DNA from: Lucifuga dentata
Taxonomy: Eukaryota > Chordata > Actinopteri > Ophidiiformes > Bythitidae
Direction: 5' to 3'
Assembly (NCBI GenBank): GCA_014773175.1
Contig: VXCM01001244.1
Coordinates: forward strand, 1-64,000
Length of the DNA stretch: 64,000 nt
A model generated the notes under the pieces. That model searched no databases. It was not told where the DNA came from and saw only the letters and a list, made by a program, of their open reading frames with translations. This document shows, one piece after another, positions 1 to 12,959 of this stretch. Within the stretch, counting starts at the first letter, position 1, and every line of letters begins with the position of its first letter. The position numbers and the translations under genes are program-made.

Positions 1-326
1 AAACCGGGGATTGTTTTTATTATTGTTAATCAGACGAGAAAAATAAGCTGTCCTAGCAGCTGAGAGCGCACGTTTATACTTCCTAAAACTCTCGACCCAG
101 GCAAGGCGAGAAGTGTCTAGTTTTGTTATGCGCCATCTGCGCATAACAGACTTAACAACATAACAACTTTAGCAATGATAGAGTTGTTAATTTCAATATT
201 TAAATAATAATATAAATAAAACGCTTGTTATAATCTTTCTATCGGTTTTGCTGTCTAACAAAGTAACATATAGATCTTTACGTTAATTGAGCTTTTAACC
301 CAGAGTTATTATGTTGTAACTTCCAG

Positions 327-3299
327 GCCTGCTCTCGTTTACCATCCTGCACTATGTCCTGACTATTACCGCTGTGGTGCTGTTCTACGTTTACTACACA
401 CAGCCGAATGGCTGCACTGAGCACAAGGTTTTCATCAGTCTCAACCTTATCTTCTGCATCCTCATCTCCATTGTCGCCATCCTGCCTAAAGTACAGGTAA
501 AGTATGGTCATCATTGCTATGAATTTATTTGTTGAAAAGGTTTTTGCACTTTGGCATTTTACTGGATTTTAAGTTCAGGCAGAAAAAATGTGGCACTCCA
601 AGGGAAATGTATTTTAAAAAATATGGCAGTCATCAATACACCATTAAGAATTCCATTAGTTTTCTGGGCAAGATCTATATCCATAATGCCTCTGACTTGC
701 CTGTGACTGTTGAAGGGTTTTTTTTTTTTTCCCTAATCTTTTGTCCACCTCATTCGCTGATATGGAAAAATATTGCAAACATGGCATGCTATAATGCAGT
801 CCAGTAAAACAACAACATGGACTTCAGCCTCAAACGTGAGCATAGAGCTGGATCAACACCTCCTTGACGAAGTGCCAACAACAACGAAAAATTATTAGTT
901 TCCTAAAGTTAGTATTGTTTACAGGACTTTTGAATTGTATTATAACAAACAGGTTTTTCTTTTTTTTCTGGCCACTGAGTGCATACTTTATGTCGTCCTC
1001 AGTACAGTTTACAGAGTAATATGTATATACATTGTTTTACAGGAAGCCCAGCCACACTCCGGCCTGCTCCAGGCTTCACTTATCTCCGTTTACACCATGT
1101 ATGTCACTTGGTCTGCAATGACGAACAATCCAAGTGAGTCTCCTCTGGTTTCCAGTCAGCAGCTCTCCTCTGTGACTTTGGTTGCATGTTCATTGTGATT
1201 ACACTCACTGCATTTGAATTCATTTACTTGTTGTCTTATCTACAGCAGCACTTTGATCATGCTCATGAGTTTCCAGTTCATGAACAGAATGAACAGCTAA
1301 TAGTTTGATCATGTTCCTTATCTCATCTTGCGATTTGCCCTTCCCAAGCAAATACCATTTTAAAGACAATGGACAAGCTTGTGGTGAATGTAAAATCAGT
1401 GTTCAGTTGGCTTATGACGGAGCAAAATGATGTGATATCTTAAAGGACTATAGGTGGTGATTTTGTATGTTTGAGCCCAATAAATACTACCGCATATACA
1501 TGACATTACTGCCAACCATTTTCCAAAATGTACTACTGGAGTGGTACATTTTAGATTTCAGGTCATTCCAGCATGCTATAAAAATCAACTTGTAGACACT
1601 TGAAATGTGTTTGAGATTAATAATCCATCACAGCGAACACATCTATTAAATTTTTTGTCAGAGTTACTTAATTTAACCAGGCTAACTTGGAGCTGTACGG
1701 AATAAAATGTAGGTCTCTGCCAGGGAATAAAGTCCCAGGAGAAGAGGGCTTTTCCCAGAGAAATTAAAACACCATGTCTTCACAGCTGTGCATGTGTTAG
1801 CAGGCAAAACATTACATTTTAAGATGGGTTTATCACCTGAAGTTTTGATTTTGAAAGATTTGGGGATTTGGCAAAATAACACAAAAACTAAAATACAGTT
1901 TTATGTTTTGGAAAATGGTTGGCATTAATATAACATGTATGCAGGTAGTATTTATTGGGCTCAGACATGCAAAACCACCAGTATGGCCCTTTAACCTTTG
2001 TTTTATATGCAATGTAGGCATTTGAACTGCATTTACACATGGCTTTAAAAGGCATCTCTGAACTGCCTATATAGAATAATAATAGTATTTCCCTTTTCAT
2101 TGCAAAATGCAAGTAGTAAATGCAAATTTTGGAGCAAAGATAAAGGGTGTTTACGGGGTGAATATTTGATGTGTTCCTTAGATAAGGATTGTAACCCCAG
2201 CCTGCTGAGTCTGGTGTCATACGTCAACACCACTGAATCACCTGCTGACAGCACATCAGGACAGGTGCAGTGGTGGGACGCTCAGGGAATCGTGGGTTTG
2301 GTCATCTTCCTCTTCTGCACACTGTATGCCAGGTAGGTTTGGCAATGCTAAATCCCTCAAACATGATACTGTGTATCTTTGTGTTATTTTTGTATTTGCA
2401 TATATCTGGGATGTGAACGCTAATTTACTTACTCTGCCTCCCCACGCTTCTCTTTCCCATAGCATCCGCTCATCCAGTAACACACAGGTAAACAAGCTAA
2501 TGCAGACGGAGGAGGGTGGAGGGTTGGGTGGAGAGGGTGTGGTGGGAGAGGACGGCATACTTAGGGCGGTGGACAACGAGGAGGAGGGAGTCACGTACAG
2601 CTACTGTTTTTTCCACTTCCACCTCAGTCTGGCCTCTCTGTACATCATGATGACTCTCACCAACTGGTACCTGTAAGTATCTCCCCTCAACAAAAGCAGG
2701 CATGCAGAAAACTAGAAACAGGCGTTTGACAGTAAGGTTGGGTTGCTCAGAGATGGTTTTTCCTGACAAGGTAAATCTGAACAGAAGAACTGAATAAGTA
2801 GGAAGGTCTAGAAAAAAAAACAATATCTTATACAAATGCAAGTGACAGACAAAAACAGGGCAAACTAATAATCAGTTCTTCTCAGCCATTGTTGCTAAGG
2901 AGTTGTTGACCTCCATTATTGCCACCAGAGGGCGTAAAACATCAAACTGAAAACTAAATTTTTTGAGCACAGCTTGAATATCAGTTCCCAAAAGTTAATC
3001 CATCAAAAAGTATCTAAAAAAAAAAAAAAAACTCACTTCCCAAATGCATATTCTTTAATCATTCACATTACAAATTAATGAACAGATGAAAAATATTTCC
3101 ATATATTGGACATTTCAACAGACTTGACATTCTGAGCATTTGATTTCTGTCCTCTTTCAGACCAGACACGAAAACCCAGGTGATGAAGAGTGTCATGCCT
3201 GCCGTGTGGGTGAAGATGGTCTCCAGTTGGCTGGGCCTCGGTCTCTACCTGTGGACCCTCATTGCCCCTCTAATCTTCCCTGATAGGGATTTCAGCTGA
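327..3299 (+). CDS. serinc2: Serine incorporator 2-like membrane protein, 3' part (last five coding exons)
   Basis: SERINC proteins are multi-pass membrane proteins of the secretory pathway and plasma membrane. The family was named for a proposed role in supplying serine to phospholipid synthesis; other members act as scramblases. Coding exons are 327-496, 1043-1133, 2182-2332, 2463-2672 and 3161-3299 (TGA), all with GT-AG borders and compatible phases, giving the last 252 residues. Family words seen include [75 protein letters not shown] and the C-terminal DRDFS. Several hydrophobic segments alternate with short loops, and a Gly/Glu-rich insert (about 2500-2575) fills the variable cytoplasmic loop. 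The SERINC2 call rests on LMQTEE, the AQPxSGLLQAS segment, the final Ser and linkage to hivep3/edn2. Some words also fit SERINC1/3, so the family is certain and the paralogue likely. The start lies outside the window. Confidence 0.86.
1440..1994. mobile_element. TTAA-edged MITE, copy 1 (serinc2 intron)
   Basis: A 555-bp non-autonomous element in the intron between the second and third visible serinc2 coding exons. The left arm (1440 to about 1531) and right arm (about 1904-1994) are inverted copies of each other, imperfect over about 90 bp. The left arm begins TTAAAGGACTATAGG and the right arm ends TATGGCCCTTTAA. Both arms contain the block TGAGCCCAATAAATAC or its complement. No transposase frame is present. 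The TTAA at both edges could be a piggyBac-type target duplication or simply part of the arm. Related copies are at 16280, 27003, 26441 and 52898. Confidence 0.75.
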
Positions 3300-4843
3300 G
3301 CACGCCCTCTCCTCTGCGTGCATGTGGTATTCGTCTGTTTCTCTGGCTTAGTGTGTGTTATGAAGGAATTAGGAAGATTATTATACAGGGAATACATTTC
3401 ATTATCTTTAATAATTTTTTGAAACAATGACCTCGGCTGGTTTTGTATTTCTCTTGTATTACTCATCTTAGTGTCCTTTCAGTGTCATAATTGCTACAGC
3501 TTTTTTAAGCTAATTTTTTGAATCAGCTTGTTGATAATGATTTTAGCCAGTTAATTTATTTACCAATGACTCCCTTTATAGGTTTAACCACAAAGGGTTA
3601 TCATGTGGTAATTGTATAAGCTACGTTAACATTTGTCTGCAGTTTAGTTATCACTCAGACTCAGCAGCCAGGCAGCTACTCAATAATGCCTCAGACATGT
3701 CCGTTAGAGATTCCCTTTCAAAGAACTTCTCTGATTGGTCAGATCTGGCATCCCTCTGATTAGTTGGACTCTTTCAATACAGGGTAGCCCTTCTTTGAGC
3801 CCCAAAGAGAGTTGAGTGTGAGTGTAAGATAAGGTTAATATGACACACCCTGCAGATCATAAACAGGGCTTCCCTGTTGCTGCTAGACTGCATGCAAACT
3901 CACGTCATTGCTCATCAATGCACCGCCAGCCCTGCAGACTACCAGACTAATCTCAGCTCTTCCTTGTCCTCTCCATCCTAAGGTAATTTATCTCTGGTGC
4001 TATGCCTTTCCATGTCCCACTGTGTTTTGCCTTGTACAGCCACGGGCTACAACCGGTACCTGTATTAGCAGTCTCTTAGCAGTAAGAAGGCTGTACTGAT
4101 CCATAGCAATCAGCATCATGCGATGTGCAGTGGTGCAGTTCAGGAGGTGATTGACTGAACTTCACACCCTGTTCTGTCACAAATCACACTAACAACTTTC
4201 CAGAATGTTGCAGAGCCTGTTCCTTTAAGGAAAAAAGGGAATTGTAGATATTGTAATGCACACAAAATATTTCAGAATTGGTAAGTTGCCATTAATTTGT
4301 ATTGTTTCAATAGTATATTGATGGTTGGTACAGTAATTTTATGCATTATATATTTACCTCAACTTCAATATGAATGGATTGACTTAATATGATATCAGTA
4401 TATTTTGTACTCATGACAAAAGTTTTTCATACAATTTTGAAAATGTTAGTCTTAGTTAAGTATTTAAACAAAAAAAAAATTCAGTCCTCAAAAGTATAAA
4501 TTTAATTTCTCTGACTGCATACAAGTATTGCAAATGTATGTTGTCATAAAATTAAAATTCTTTTGTTATATTAACTTTGTAATCAGACATGTTTAAAACT
4601 ATATTGTACGTATTAATATGATCATGAGGGCAGATTTTCAAGTACTAGATTATAGTGTCTAATATTTCAAAACAAAAGTGCCTTTTGTCCTGCATTTCAA
4701 AAAGACTGATCACTAATCCTGATGTGTGCTTATTATGCCTTGCTTCACATATTGTGGTAAGTATACCATTGCATGCCATAAGGTACAGGCCAATCACATG
4801 GATTGATATTGTAGTTGTTCGTGTAAACACAGTTTTCAATAAA
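3300..4843 (+). other. serinc2: serinc2 3' UTR and candidate poly(A) signal
   Basis: No open frame with family resemblance follows the serinc2 stop. The stretch is AT-rich and ends at a canonical AATAAA (4838-4843), followed by an A-rich tract to about 4865. I found no clear AATAAA between 3300 and 4838; an ATTAAA variant sits near 4550. A 3' UTR of about 1.5 kb is therefore an inference from signal position, not from transcript evidence. Confidence 0.45.
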
Positions 4844-7095
4844 AAAAAATAAATAAAAAAAATTAAAATCTTTCAATCAATTCTTGTCTTGATGGAGTTT
4901 CAAAGCAGCTTTATCAGTTGTCTCATTTAAAATGACATGTTTAACTTCCACACTTGTGTATGATTATTATTTGTTATCCTTATGCGTACACTATGAAAAG
5001 AGGTGGAGTAATCAATTGTAATTAGTATTACTGTATTTCTTTTGGAGGAATTCAAGTACCTATTTGATACTGATTGTCCAAAAAAAAAAAAAAGTCTTCA
5101 GTCTAATAGGTCACCAGGTGAAGGTAAGTGTGTTAGTATTTCAGTTTGTTTCTTCTCAAGGGCCCTTTAAAGCACATCACTCATCACTGGAGAGATAATG
5201 AAGTACCAGAAAAGGGGACTTGTGGAGTAACAAATAGGAGCAGCACAGCGTGTTTCCAGCTCAGGGTGAAAACTCAGTATGGGCATCTGCCTTAATAAGA
5301 CAGACAGGCTGCAGTGCAGGTACTTGATGTTGCATGCTGACACACCTGCAGTGCTTCCTGTCACCTGCATTATTACTCCCTGCGTTGGCCCCCTTCTGCA
5401 ACAGGTTCTGGGACTGGGACACAGTCATGTTTGGCATCGATTTCCCTGTCAACAAGCTACCGGTTACAGAAGTCACTGTGACCAGTAAAGTCACATTGGA
5501 AACATGAGTGTATCCATTAAAGACTAATCTTATAAAACGTTGCCTAGTAGAGGCATTAAATCAAGCCATCGAGTCTCCGGAGCATGACTCATTCTCCCAA
5601 GGTCACATTAGAATCCCTGAAATTCTGCTGTCACATAGATTGAATATTGAAAACACTTCTGCAAATTGTGATATTGGGTGCATTTTAGTTTTTTGTTTTT
5701 TTTTTCAAAGCAAGTAAAAGTTTATTTTTCACATGCAGTAGTACAAGTACACTACAGTGAAATGTTCTTCCCCAGTAGTCTCCCTAGATTGTACATAAGA
5801 AAGAAAGAAAAAACAGCACTCAAAGATATTTAAATTTAGAAATTTAACAGTTTAAAAGTGACTAAAGTGTCAATGCCACGTAATAGTGCAGTTTATGTGT
5901 GTGGTGCAGCTGTGGTTGTGTGACCCAGAAGGTGTTATTATTGTGTGTACATTGTGATGATTAGTGTTCAGGGTTCATACTGCTTGGGGCAGGAAGTTCT
6001 ATAGTTTTGAGAAGATTTATCACCTTTGAAGCAGTAGATGTGTCTGACCTGTCCTATGGACTTGTTAGGAGACAGAGTGTGTTCCAGTGTGTGCAGCCTC
6101 CCTCTGCTGTGTTATTTCCTTCTTGCCTGGCTGGCAGATGGAAACTGTTGACTTTGGCTGCTCCAGTCACTAAATTCAGTTGGCACTGTCGGGAACTGTT
6201 CAGGACACACTACCTCCTGTCGACTTCCACCCTCCCCTAACACCACCCCTCTCTCAGCCTATCCATGACAATCCAAAGTGGATGGGTTGTGTCACAGCAC
6301 TTAAGACTGAAATCTCTGTTCCAGAAGAGACAGTCTCTCCTGTGTGGACAACTGGGAAAATCAATTCTTTCCTGTTCCATAAAGGGGAATTTGATGGTCA
6401 GCCATGGTCTAAGACACCACACACACAATTTTTAAAAATGCTTAAAACAACTATGAGATAATAAAACACTCTAGCACAACTAGAAGAGCACTCCTGCGCA
6501 CATACCTCCACAAAGGCCAAAGAAGCCGAGACAAATTCACTGTTTTTTCTGGATGATACTTCAAAAAACATTTGCATCTTACTGAATTAACATCAGCTCA
6601 ACTACCCATTAGTGGTTGTTGCATGTTTATTGCCCCAATTGGTACTATACAGCACTTCCATTTATGTGCCTTCTGTCCAAGCTTATTTAGCCCAAAATGC
6701 ATCTATCATGGGCTTTTCTATGTCACAGTGTTATGAAATCATTTTTAAAATTCCTGGATCCATTGTCAAATTGATTGATTAAAAAAAAAGAAGAAAAAAA
6801 CACTAAAAATAAGACATTAAAAGACTTGAAATAGGGCCATACCATAAATTTAAAATAAAGTTACAAACACACATTCTGTCCACATGTACAAAACACCTTC
6901 TGCTGCTCTCCATAATAGCAAAACTCATGGCATGCCACTCTTCTACATAAGGGCAAGGGAGCCTGGATGACTCTCCAGAGAATGTAAATTACCATTATAT
7001 GATGCAGTTTGAAAGAATATTGCATATCAATTTCCCTGAAATGAAAAAGAGAACATTATGCAGGGAATATTATGCAATACTGCACTAAAATCACA

Positions 7096-7130
7096 AAAAA
7101 AAAAAAAAAAAANAAAAAAAAAAAAAAAAG
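7096..7130. repeat. Poly(A) tract interrupted by N at 7113
   Basis: An uninterrupted A run of about 17 on the left and 17 on the right of a single N. The N marks an unresolved homopolymer length or contig join. Confidence 0.9.
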
Positions 7131-7400
7131 AGCAAATGAACATAATTAAAAAGTGTTCTGTGCTGTGACAAACACTTCTTATTAGTCTTATTAGTCCGTA
7201 CTGAAAGCTGAGCGTAGGCTTTCTGTATAAACTCTCTGACCTTCTCAGTGTTCCTGCACTGGCTTTGTTGTGAAGAAGAACACTCTGAGTGTTTGAAAGA
7301 GTGGATGATGGGCTGTACACTGGCCTGACACATGGCTTCACTTCATGAGTCAGCTGCATGGGGTGAGATGAGGGTGGGGGGGTCTGTGGCATCTTGTGCA

Positions 7401-7412
7401 ATCATCATCATC

Positions 7413-7446
<34 letters not shown>
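7401..7446. repeat. (ATC)n trinucleotide microsatellite
   Basis: About 15 units of ATC with one TTC interruption. Its translation gives spurious poly-Met or poly-Ile frames on the two strands. Confidence 0.9.
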
Positions 7447-8670
7447 AGACATACACTGACATTGTTGTAAACTCATTACTCACTACTTTTCCCCTGACCA
7501 ATAGCCATGATGTCATTCCCCTGGCATGAGCAGACAGAAAACAGCTCTTCCAATCCAAATCTCTGCTACTTTGATCTTATTTGTTTCAGCCTTACTCTTC
7601 ATTCCATCATAACATAATCTCAGACTTAACCCTTCAAAGAACTGCCCTGACTCTTGTAAATCTTATCAGTGATTGGTAAGACGTCTCTCTGCTGCTCTTC
7701 CATTAGACCCATTCAGAACTTAACTGAACTGAACTGAATTCAGATTTAACAACAGTTAACATTATCAACAGCATCTGAACACAAATCAGCTAAACATAAA
7801 AATCACACTTTCATTTCCCCTGTTATCATCAGGTGTATAACTGTGAACTCTATTTTTCTCATAGGGAAGATAATCTCAACAATCTCTGTCTTTGGATCCG
7901 ATGTCATAAAACCCATCTTCATTTCGTCTGTTACCATCAAGTGCAATTTGTCATTGTAATAAGAGATCAGAGGCTGTAATGTGCTGATCATGAACCACTT
8001 AGTATATGTTGTCATGCTTGGGTAGGCATCCTAGTCTTTTTTTTTTTTTTTTTTTTAATTATTTTAGTCATCGTTTAGCTGCATTTTGCATTTTGCAAAA
8101 TCCAAAATGCATTTTGCATTTATGTAGAATAATAAGGTCAATCTTACTTGAGCTTTACATCATTTCAGTGTTTGTCTGTTTTTAGTATTAATTAGCTGCA
8201 GTCTACAGTAAGTCCTGATTTGGATACACATTGTGTTGGAAGAGGATTGCGTATCCCTGACTATTTTTATTGACAGAATGACTTGAAATGTCTATCTGAG
8301 GTGTAATTGGGTTTTAAGAGTGGCATCCAGATCCATTAAATTATGTGTAGCATGCAGGGGAGCTAATTGGATCCAGGCCCTGCTGGCATACTGCATGTGT
8401 ACTGGAAACATTTACCCAACATTAAGTCCCAATTAGGCTTTCCAGGATGGGAAACTTGTTGCTGGGTGATATGAGGGGAAGATGCTGATGACTGTCACAC
8501 TTATTGTGTAGATTCTCTACAGTGAGTAAAATGTGGACAATCATATTTTCTAATAACTATAATAAAATACTTGAACTTGCACTTGACCTTGTTTCTCACT
8601 TTGCTTGATTGTGTTTGCAGGCTGCAATGCAATGCAGTCACTGTGTCATAAGCTGGAAGTCTGAAAGTCT

Positions 8671-8671
<1 letters not shown>

Positions 8672-8734
<63 letters not shown>

Positions 8735-8737
8735 GTG
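8672..8737. repeat. (GT)n microsatellite
   Basis: About 29 pure GT units followed by a slightly interrupted GCGTGTGTGC end. A 169-residue open frame crossing it is a low-complexity artefact (Val-Cys repeat). Confidence 0.95.
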
Positions 8738-9934
8738 CTGGGCTCTCCTGTGCGCATGCTCTCCTCCAGCTCAGAGGAGCAGCTAATGCAGTTATATAAC
8801 AGCCAGTGCAGCCCAGCGTCTGCTGTGAGCCAAATGCCAGGCCATTCTGGTTACATAAGCCTGTTGAAGTCATACTGTAGCAGCACGGAGAGCTCACACC
8901 ACACCGTGTCCCTGCGCTCCTTCCGCTGTCTTCGTCGCTGTCTCTCACTTCCTCCCACTGTCTTTCTTTGCCATCCTCTTCTATTTTCCTCCAACTCTCC
9001 TCCCCTCCCACTTTTGCTTTCCTTCCTTTTCTACTTTACTGCGGTACTGTTCTCAAATCATGGAACAAAGGCTGAACGTACTGGATGCAGATGCACAGGC
9101 ACAAAACACAAAAACTAACTGAGCACAAATCCAGAGAGAAGAAAGTGTTCCTTCTAGACAACCTCAAGCATTTAATTCAGCTGCTGGATGGTGGTGGAGA
9201 CTATTTGGCTTTTTTCATGTTTATCTAATGGCCCAAATAGGGTATTGGAGAACATATTATTCCTCTGTGGGCCAGCATGGCACCATGATGATGATGATGA
9301 TGAGAGTCAGATGAAAAGGCATGTTTGTGCTGCCAGTCACCACTGCTGTGATGTTTGATGGCCACTGGAGCATCCTTTGATACTCCAGGGTACCAAGGCA
9401 GCAGCTGCAGCTAGATGGTGAACCACCAACTATCCCACTGTATCACTCTCAGTGACCTTTACTGTATGTGACCCTCATCACCTGCCTCCTGGTCCCTCAG
9501 GTTTGTGGAGGTCAGACAGTCAGGAATATCATCACATCAGCAGGAAATGCACTGCAGAGATGTGTGCAAAACATTTCCTCTGACCCTTTAATAAAGCATC
9601 CCGCCATGGAGAAGTTAACTGATTTGTGGTCTCAGACCCTGACCTTCATTATGGTCTTCTTGCTGCAGCATCACACAGAAGACTTAATGTGTGTGTGTGG
9701 GTGATGATGTGCTTTGTAAATCTTGCTGACAGTGAAATATTGCGGCATTAATCAGAAAGAAAACTGCAGTAAAGCAGCTCCGATCCACCCTAAGGCGATG
9801 CATGAACACCTCCAGCACACTCCACTCATATCCTCCTTTATAAGCTGTGTGAGGTTTCCTCGCTAATTAGAAGTAATACTATTAACCAGGAAATGCTTCT
9901 GTTAACCAATAACTTCTGCCGATACATCATGATT

Positions 9935-10265
9935 ATTCATTGGGCGGACTCGGCGCGCCAGCCCACTGGTGGAGGCTGTGAGGTGGGCGGTGTCCACCGG
10001 CCCTGCCGTGCGGGGTGGTGCGGCGACGCGGAGTGTGTTTCGTGTAGGGCGAGATGTTGTTTTGTTGTGGCGATCAGCTGAATGTGGCATCGCTGTCCGG
10101 TCTGACTACACAGTGGGAAGAACCCGGAGCCCGTCCGGTTCTCTTTGCGCACAAACGCGTCCACCGAGCACAGATCTACCCAGCGCGACAGAATCCAGGA
10201 AATGCGGATTTCTGGCCCTTTCGCGACGGGATAAATTGCTGCAGCGCACGTCCTGTAGCAAGCTG
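9935..10265 (+). promoter_or_regulatory. hivep3: CpG-rich block: candidate promoter and non-coding first exon of hivep3
   Basis: This block is GC-rich and full of CpG dinucleotides, in sharp contrast to its AT-rich flanks. Near its left edge ATTGG (inverted CCAAT, NF-Y type) overlaps GGGCGG (GC box, Sp type) in the string CATTGGGCGG, followed by GGCGCGCC. Its right edge ends with AGCTG followed by GTAAAT at 10266, a possible splice donor. No long open frame with homology is present, so any exon here is likely untranslated. Assignment to hivep3 is an inference: it is the next gene downstream on the + strand, about 28 kb away, and HIVEP3 genes have distant 5' non-coding exons. A separate non-coding RNA promoter is the main alternative. 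Confidence 0.5.
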
Positions 10266-12917
10266 GTAAATATTAACCATAAATATACTATTATTTCTTA
10301 GCTTGGATGGTGTTGCAGGTTTGTCGCGTGGATAGATGTTTGGAGGAAACACCTGGTGTGAAGTTGAGGACAGGATCCCACCCGGATTTTTACGCAACCT
10401 GTGTGTCATGAACTTTAGCTGCATGAGTGTTAGAATCCGATTAAAAAGTGAAGATGAGCTTCAGCGGATCCGTTTCATTTGATTTCATCTCAGGGAGGTC
10501 TGGGGACTGCCGCGGTCCAGACCACATGCAGGCTGAAGAAACAGCTGCACAGTTACCAACATATGCCTCATCATATCTTCATTCACCCCTATCTCATTAT
10601 CAACCAGGTGAAGTCAACACCACTGCTCCCACGTAAATGAGGATATGACTGAGGATATGTGATCGTTTTCGCATTTGCAGTGGGTTGCACCTACACTTGC
10701 CAGATTTTTAGCGGATGACATCATGCTTTTGTATCATGATGCACTGTGTTGTTGCCTGTGATAGGTGATCTAAGTTGGCAAAAAGTGGTTGATTTTGGCG
10801 GCTGTACAGAGAATAGCACCTGCACTGGTTCACGTCAAGTCCCAGTTAATTTGGCTGAATTACTGTAAGAACGAGTAATCTCTTTGGTTTTGCTCACATG
10901 CCACCTTTCCTGTTATATATTATGGGAATGAGGGTATTATGATACAATTCTCAGAAAATGCATTGAATGGGGGAATGGTTGATGTTCCCTATAAGATATA
11001 TAATCACCATCTGCTTGCAGTAGAATAAGAGGAAGTCACCTTGGTTATTAATCAACAGACATCACTTTTTAACTTTTTGTATTTTTTTTTTCTCATCTAG
11101 TTTTGGCAAGAAATAAGTTAGGGCTGGCACTTTACCCTCTGTTGATGAGGATCACAGTGGTTGTGCAGCCACTTTTGTGATATCTGGAGAGATCATACTT
11201 TGCATGCATGCAGCTTCTCATCCAATCAGAGGAAATGTTGATTTACAAAAATAACAAGAGCAGCAGTTCTGTTCCATCCTCCCCCAACTCGGGGCCTGTA
11301 CTGTAATGTGCAGCATGGAAATACAGTATGATTTAGCATCAAACCATGGTGGTGAAGGAGGATGAGTGGAGAATATCTGCAATTTTTTCTTATTGAATCA
11401 GCATAAAGTGGGAGCCTTTCCTAACCATCCATTCCAGCATCAAGAACACTTGTGGTGCTGGCTAAAGAAAGGTGCTAGCTCAACAGGAACTAAGTTGAGC
11501 TTCCTTGATAATTGTAAGATTGTTTGACACTGTGAAGCATTTGAACTGATTAAAATTTTTAAGTTCAAGGGATTATTGCCATTAATTGATACAACATGGA
11601 GGGGAATAAAAGCTGTAAGTCACACTTTGATTTTTTTTAATACCTTTGTAACTTGGCAGAATTGTTAGCAGATATTGGCTTGTTAAGGATAATTACTTGG
11701 TTTTAAAATGCAATATTATTCTTCAGCAGAATCTGTTTTTATATTGGCAGTAATGGTGAGCAGTGCATTACAAAAAACTTCGGTATTTTGAATCATAGCT
11801 GTTGATTTACGCAGTGAGTCTGTTCAAGAACAATAAAGGTGAAGTTTAATTCTCTGTCAGCGCCAACGCTGACCTCAGAACACGTCAGATGTTTAGTCAG
11901 GCAAGTGTGTGTGTGTGAGTGTGTGTGTCTCTCTCTCCATGTCTATATCTCTCCCTGGTACAACGAACACTCCAGATGGGAAAAGGCACTTTTCTGCCAA
12001 TTCAAACACCACTCGACACCTTATATATCCCTTCTTTCACACAGACACACACACACACAGTGCTTACATACACACACTCACCTGGCATACCCTCCTCCCC
12101 TTCCTTCACACACAGAGTAAGCCTAGCAGGTGGAAAGGGGCTGATTTAAATGCATGGAATGCCATTGGCAGTGAAAGGGTCACACGGAGGTTCTGCCGCC
12201 ACTTCCCTCAGATACCTTATCTGAGGGATAAACGAGGACATGCTGGAGCAATGGATCAGGGAAGGATTGGCACCATTTTCACAGAAGTAAGAACGGCAAT
12301 CTGATCCCTTGAAGAAAAATTGTTAGGTGTTATGGACGTTGTAATACTTGTAATCGTGTAGAAAGGGTGAACAGGGTGTTAGTTGGCAGTCTGGTCTGGT
12401 CGTCTGCTTCATGCATGACTTGGCGTGACAGGTAACAGAAAATATTTGGGTAAATGGCATGTAGGAGCATGTTCACATTTTGTTTTCTGTTAGGGGGCAC
12501 ATAAGCAGGATGGCATTGTTCTCAGTTTCCCTCAAGAAAAATAAACACACACAAGCACCCACATGAGTACATAAGCACATGTACACACACTCATGGGCTG
12601 TAAAATCCTGGTGGCTGGTGGACAGGATCTTTTCACAGCCCCACTGCTGCTCATTAATCCTGTTCTCTGAATCACCAAGCACTGAGTGAATCAGGAACAA
12701 GATGTTGGATACAGACACAAGCACGCATGCACAAACAAACACACACGCAACCCAAAATGGAGGCCAGGAGTGCCAGTCTGGCAACCTCTCAAATGCCCCA
12801 GTAGCCTAATAATTTGCAGTCATTTAGTTGCATTGTAATGGATTTGTGCCTGTGCTTTGTTATGAAGTCTGAATGTTTAGTGTAATTTTGTTTCATCTTG
12901 TGGGCTCGACTGTACAA

Positions 12918-12920
<3 letters not shown>

Positions 12921-12954
<34 letters not shown>
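12921..12954. repeat. (GT)n microsatellite
   Basis: Seventeen uninterrupted GT units. Confidence 0.92.

Positions 12955-12959
<5 letters not shown>

Larger units (their letters stand above)
4861..9930. other. Gene-free stretch between serinc2 and the CpG-rich block
   Basis: No exon with recognisable homology was found on either strand. Open frames here are short and of low complexity. Contents that can be named: a poly(A) tract split by an N (7096-7130), an ATC/TGA trinucleotide array (7401-7446), poly(T) (8037-8055) and a GT microsatellite (8672-8737). The part around 5650-6000 reads like a decayed interspersed repeat but I cannot name its family. The part around 8230-8460 is compositionally unique and carries several TAATTG/AATTAG homeodomain-type cores. 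Confidence 0.55.

Noticed and set aside
8609..9118. A 169-codon open frame
   Set aside because: Its length comes from a GT microsatellite read as Val-Cys repeats and Ser/Leu-rich low-complexity sequence.
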